From Puffinus mauretanicus (Eukaryota > Chordata > Aves > Procellariiformes > Procellariidae), in the NCBI GenBank assembly GCA_023333565.1, contig JAJKFH010000241.1, positions 248,001 to 312,000 of the forward strand: DNA of 64,000 nt. The letters run 5' to 3'. Positions 59,561 to 64,000 of this stretch are shown here, piece after piece (the stretch's first letter is position 1; each line of letters begins with the position of its first letter). A program made the translations under genes and the position numbers. The notes under the pieces were generated by a model. It saw only the letters and a program-made list of their open reading frames with translations. It made no database searches and was not told the DNA's origin.

Positions 59561-62500
59561 GCCCTCTCTTGCCACCCCTCCCGGCTGCCCATCGCGCTCT
59601 GCGGAGAGGGTGTTGGTGACCCCCCGGCCGTGGGCTGGCACTGCCGCGGGGCCGGGGCAATGTCCATCCATCCAGCTCCCCTCTGACTTGGGATGTCTGG
59701 CAGCTTCCTTGCCCCCACCCTGAGCTCCCTTCCCAACCAGGCAGCAGGTTTCTGAGGTTCTGTGTTGCAGTCCTCACGATTTATTTAGACCGCTAAATAA
59801 AATATATTCATTTAGCAAGCAGCCGTACCTCCGGAGCAGCTACCACGGAAGGTGCCGTGGGTGCCCTGCCGCTCTGCAGAGCACATGAGCCGTCGCCCCG
59901 AGGCTCCACCTTGGCGCAGGAGGGTTTTGCTTTTTGGGGGAGAGGAGACAAAACCCCAGCCAGCCCTCCGAGCTGATCTGTGCACCCTGACCTTTCCCTG
60001 GCTCCGGAGGGCTGTCCGGGAGTCCAGGGCTGACCGGGGGCTCGTAGCCGGCTGGGGAGGTGCTGCTGGTGGACCAGGGTTAGTGTGAGTATGGTCAGCA
60101 GGAGCTGGCCTCGGAGCTTAAAACTTCTGCTGCTTCGCAGGCTCCGTTGTGCTAATCCCTCGAGTATGTTATGTGACTCTGATTACTAGGGTAGAAAATG
60201 CTTGATGAGTCAGATGACCTAAACCATCGTCCTCTCCTGGAGCCGGCTCTTGGGTTGCCTAATGCCTGCGAGTGTTTTGAGCGACATCGCATGGGAACGG
60301 GCTCGTTAGTCACAAGTTGCGAGGCTGGCGAGGGAATCCGTGAGAAGCAAATTGCTGGCTTATTAAAAAATGCATCTGCGTATACGAAACTGTTATTTGT
60401 GCGCGTTTTCTGTCGCTGGCTTCGGTCTGATGTGTGCAGCTGGGGCTGTGCTGCATTGGGTCTTTCTTTGGTTGTATAATTTCAGTCCTTGTACTAAAAT
60501 AGTCAAGAAACTGTTCTCACCTAGCAACCAGGGAGAGAGTGAATGTCAGAGCTTCTCCGTTTCTAGCTGGGCTCCATAATGCCGGTACAGTGTGGATAGA
60601 CTGGCAAACACCAGCCTTCAGATCACCCTTAGAAACTCCCCGTGTGCATCAGCCATCTGGGAAGTGCTGTGCGGAAAAGCAGGTCGTTTTATGACGGGAG
60701 CTGCCATAAATCTCCCTCCTCCCCCCGCATCACCTCCTTAACATGCAGAGTGAGAGGTTGCAGTGTGCTGTGTCTCTGTGAACCAAAAATCTATCAATGA
60801 TGGCTTTTTCCTTAATACAAGAGCTTTTATCAGCACTGTCTGCAGAGTGTCCTGCCCCCAGCCCCGGGAGGGGAGGGCTGGCCGGGCGGCTGTGCGGAGC
60901 CTTCCTCTCCCGTCCTCCCTCCTCCGGCTCTTTCTCTTTCGTGGGAAATGAAAGGTCTGGACCTGAAAATTGGTCTTTCTCGGAATTATTCGCATTTAAC
61001 TTGGAGATTGTTGTTTCTGATATAAGTCTCTTGGTTCCTCTCGCAGCAGTTTGTTAGCCAGTGGCCACTCTGGTGAGAGGATGCATTTACACGTTTCTGC
61101 ACAGCTGTGTTGTTTATCCTACAAGTCTAGGGAAAACGCCTGTATTTGGATCGCAGGCTATCACACAGCGTTAAACCTCTCTAGCCAAATTGCGCCTTTA
61201 AAAATACTGCAACCGCTGGGGTCAGGGCTTGCGGATCCTCTGTCCCTGGGGAGCCGGGGTGAGCAGTGAGGATGGTGGGCTCAGCTCCACGCACAGTGAC
61301 CCGATGTGGTTATGAACGGGCTTGTTCCTCCCGCCGTCACCTCTCCTCCGCTCCTGCCTGTCAAAGCCAACATCTCCGCCATCCGTTCAGCTTGGCTGTG
61401 TGGGATGAGTGTCTGGCTCTGGACCCTCTCCACCCTTCAGATTAGGAACAGTTCACTGCTGTACGGGAGCAGCTCAGGGCGCCTTCGTTGCCGTTCTGCC
61501 GAAGCAGACCCTGCCACAGCTCTTCCTCTTGTTTTCCTCCTCGGTTTCCTTTTTGGCACCTGCTTTCATTTGGCTGATTAGCCAAAAATCATCTCCCATT
61601 TCTGCCCCCCAGTCCGTTTGTGCTGCAGGCTCTGCAGCGTGTCCATGAGCTCCCGGTGCAAAGCGTGCCTCCTCCCTGCATTGGCCCTCGGGTGCAGCTC
61701 TCCAGCCCGAGTGCCGCGTTCCTCTGCTTTATGGTGGTCTCCGTGCAGTCCTGCCAGCCCTGTGTGCCCTCCTGGCTGCGCTCTTCGCAGCCTCGCGTTC
61801 GCCTGGCTTCTGTCCTGCTCCCCTGCTGCCCTCTCTTGTTTATCTGTCCGTGCCATTGTGCTGCTTCCCATTTCGCGCCGCTGCTGCGCTTAACCTGCTG
61901 CTGCTGTCCTCCCCGTGCCCCTGCAGCGCTGCTGCTGCCTCGAAGCCTTCCCCTCGGCCCCGTCCTGTGCGCTTGTCCTTAAATTCCAGGGTGCGCGCGG
62001 AGCCTTGGGACGTGGTTGTATCGTGCTGCTGTAAACTTTTCGACTCGTGATCGGTCGTCTTCAGCACGCGTTGGGCCACGTCCGCAGGTGCCCTGCGAGC
62101 ATGTGTAAGCATCCGCACGCTGGGGCTCCAGGCTGCCCGCGCTCGGGTTAAACCTGCTTTTCCCCTGGTTTGAGCTGACATGCTCCAAAACGTTTTATGC
62201 CCTACAACTTCTGCAGTAAAAATGAGTCACTCTTACGCATGCTAGGCTGTGGATGGGGAAAGCAGAGGCTTGTGCGGTCTCTCGGGAGTGCAATGCAGTC
62301 TCTATTGCTGTCTCTGCCGTTCTAATTTATTCTTATTGATCTTTTGTTTGTGTGCTTGCTTGGCAAATAAACTGTTGCAAATCCCGACTCATCGGCGAGC
62401 CAACAGTCAGTTTCTCCGTGCAGCGCTGAGATGTTCAGCGTGAGCTGCTTATTTGGAAATGGTATTTTTCCTCAGGGTACCACCTTATATGCGTGTGTTG

Positions 62501-63714
62501 TCATGTCGGAGCAGTTTAAACAGATGCTTTTTGCATTACAGGGTGCGACGCATTCATGGGGAGCGAGGAGCTGTGCTGCTCAGCCACAGCTCCGGGTTGG
62601 ACCTCCCGTCCCCACAACCTGCCAGCATCTCACAGTGCGTGTTCGAGAAATCTCTGAAAGATTTTCCATCACCGCCCTTTTCTCTTTCCTTCCGTGCCTC
62701 TCTCCTCTCTCTGGTTTCGGCCAGGGCCGGGGGTTCGGCCCGCGTGGTGCTGCCCTGCAGGCAGAGCCAGCCCAACAGCGCTGAGTGCCTCTGCGCGAAG
62801 CAGCGCCTGCCCTGGGACCTCCGCGGAGCCACCGACGGGCTTCCAGCAGCCCCAGATTTGTGCTCCCCGTTGCAGCAGCGCGAGCGTCGCGTGACCTGGA
62901 GTCTAATTCGGGCACGAGAACCACCTGCGGGCTAATGCTCAAACCCCTTTGTCCTGGGAACCTGCTCCTGTTCTGCCTTTCGCGAGCCTCTCGGGTTTAG
63001 TGTGATGAAAGGAGGGAGAAGCAGTTCCCCGGCGGTGTTCGGCAGCCGTGGCTCTGCTCAGATCTTGCTTTCCCCTTTAAGTTTGTGCACGCGGTTCCTG
63101 CTAGCGTCAGCGCGAGGGAAGAGCCGAGCAGGATCCCCAAATTAAACCACGGCAGCGCCAGGCTGAAGCTTTGCTCTGTAGGTTTGCAGAAGGCTGAAGC
63201 AAGCAGCAAACGAGCTGCTTTAAAAATAGCTAAATGGAGGTGTGGCTCATCGCCGGGCGGGCGCACGGCGCGTCGCTGGGTTGCTGTGGTCTTCCTTCCC
63301 ACTGGGCCTGGCGTGCACGGTCCAGCCACCGTCTCTGGTGATCAGCAGTGAGATTACTGTGGCGGGGGGGCTCCTTGCCTGCACACCCCTTTGTACCTCT
63401 GGTTATTGTGCTTCCGTGCAGGGACTGGCATGCAGACAGCCTTGCTGAAGGGGTTTTAGTGTAAAATAACCTTTATTCCTGTTTGCTGAGGTATATACCC
63501 ACTGTGAGCATTTCTCTTAAATTGCTCCGTGTTGCTGCAAGGTGTTACAGAAAAGCGTTTAATTAGAGGAGAAGGAGCAGCCGGCAGGAGCCGGTGGCAC
63601 TTGAAGCCGTTGAGCAGAGATGTTTGTGCAGGTGCCCCTTTTAAACCTGCTGAAAATCAGATTCTGAGTAAAGTCTTCCAGACTGAGATAAAAGGCATTT
63701 GCAGCCCTGTTAGC

Positions 63715-64000
63715 CGGGCCCGGCCAGGGAAGCCAGCCCAGAGCCTTCCCGGTGCTTCGCTCGCGCGAGGCCGAGCAGGACGCTGCCGGGCGCTTCTGCT
63801 GAGGCCGAGGACGGGCAGCGGAGCTGCTGGCGGCACGGCACGCGTCCGCTGGGAGCAGCTCCTTCTCCATCCTTCCTGCGCGCGTTTCAGACCCTCTTAG
63901 AGGCTTCGCTTCTGCCCGAGTGCCATGCCGCGCAGGGAGCCTGGGGCTGCCGCGCTGCCTGCAGCCGGGTGCCGGCGCTGGGAGCCATCGGATGCCGGGC
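63715..64000. promoter_or_regulatory. CpG-rich region cut by the window end
   Basis: About 32 CpGs lie in 285 bases and the density continues to the last base, so the full extent is unknown. No exon is visible in the part present. It could be a larger intronic CpG island. Confidence 0.35.

Larger units (their letters stand above)
53058..64000 (+). other. ANKRD11: ANKRD11 next intron, incomplete at window end
   Basis: I searched for the next expected ANKRD11 segment, with motifs such as KRIKKEP and PLSERQQ in the downstream exons, and saw nothing, so the next exon lies beyond 64000. The intron holds CpG-rich patches at about 54300-54480, 56455-56720, 57650-57864 and 63715-64000, a 17-bp minisatellite at 59514, and short simple repeats. 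Long open frames (for example 55549-56178 on the minus strand) lack coding features. Confidence 0.75.

Noticed and set aside
1..64000. Enrichment of AP-1 sites across the window
   Set aside because: I counted about 11 TGASTCA sites; roughly 8 are expected by chance in 64 kb, so there is no real excess. Only the close pair at 57732-57750 is kept.
1..64000. Bacterial operons, CRISPR arrays, phage or viral genes, tRNA or rRNA genes
   Set aside because: Nothing in either strand supports them. The sequence has vertebrate intron-exon structure.

Overview
The window is vertebrate nuclear DNA, most likely from a bird. It lies inside ANKRD11 (ankyrin repeat domain 11, a chromatin co-regulator), read on the + strand. 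Two short exons are recognised by protein sequence. The start-codon exon (43758-43902, coding 43816-43902) gives residues 1-29. The next exon (52919-53057) gives residues 30-75 plus one base of codon 76. Both have splice sites and join in phase 0. The residues follow the ANKRD11 N-terminus as I remember it from bird and mammal proteins. A bird is inferred from the bird-like substitutions, compact introns, many CpG-rich patches and no visible CR1, SINE or ERV copies. A non-avian reptile is not excluded. There is nothing prokaryotic, viral or CRISPR-like here.

Layout. 1-10485 is non-coding, probably intron 1. 10486-10573 is an 88-bp internal exon candidate with good splice signals, probably a non-coding 5'UTR exon. 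10574-43757 is about 33 kb of intron; it holds an enhancer-like block (13600-13990), small tandem repeats (15374-15445, 27911-27973), a Z-DNA-type tract (35407-35440), a G-quadruplex candidate (39216-39249), a CpG island with a donor at its 3' edge (39840-40370) and a second exon candidate (42670-42849). Then come the start-codon exon, a 9,016-bp intron, the second coding exon, and about 11 kb of the next intron up to the window end. The exons for the ankyrin repeats and the rest of the protein lie beyond 64000.

How the parts may work together. The coding yield is only 75 residues, so most of the window is likely regulatory: alternative 5' exons and promoters feeding one start-codon exon whose leader carries three very short upstream ORFs. 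The two coding exons have weak donor sites, and the second has a stronger donor 31 bases downstream that would shift the frame. These are inferences from sequence signals, to be tested with RNA and conservation data. On the minus strand, one possible 3'-terminal exon (51385-51743) encodes an unrecognised lysine/glutamate-rich C-terminus followed by AATAAA. I found no convincing new biological system.
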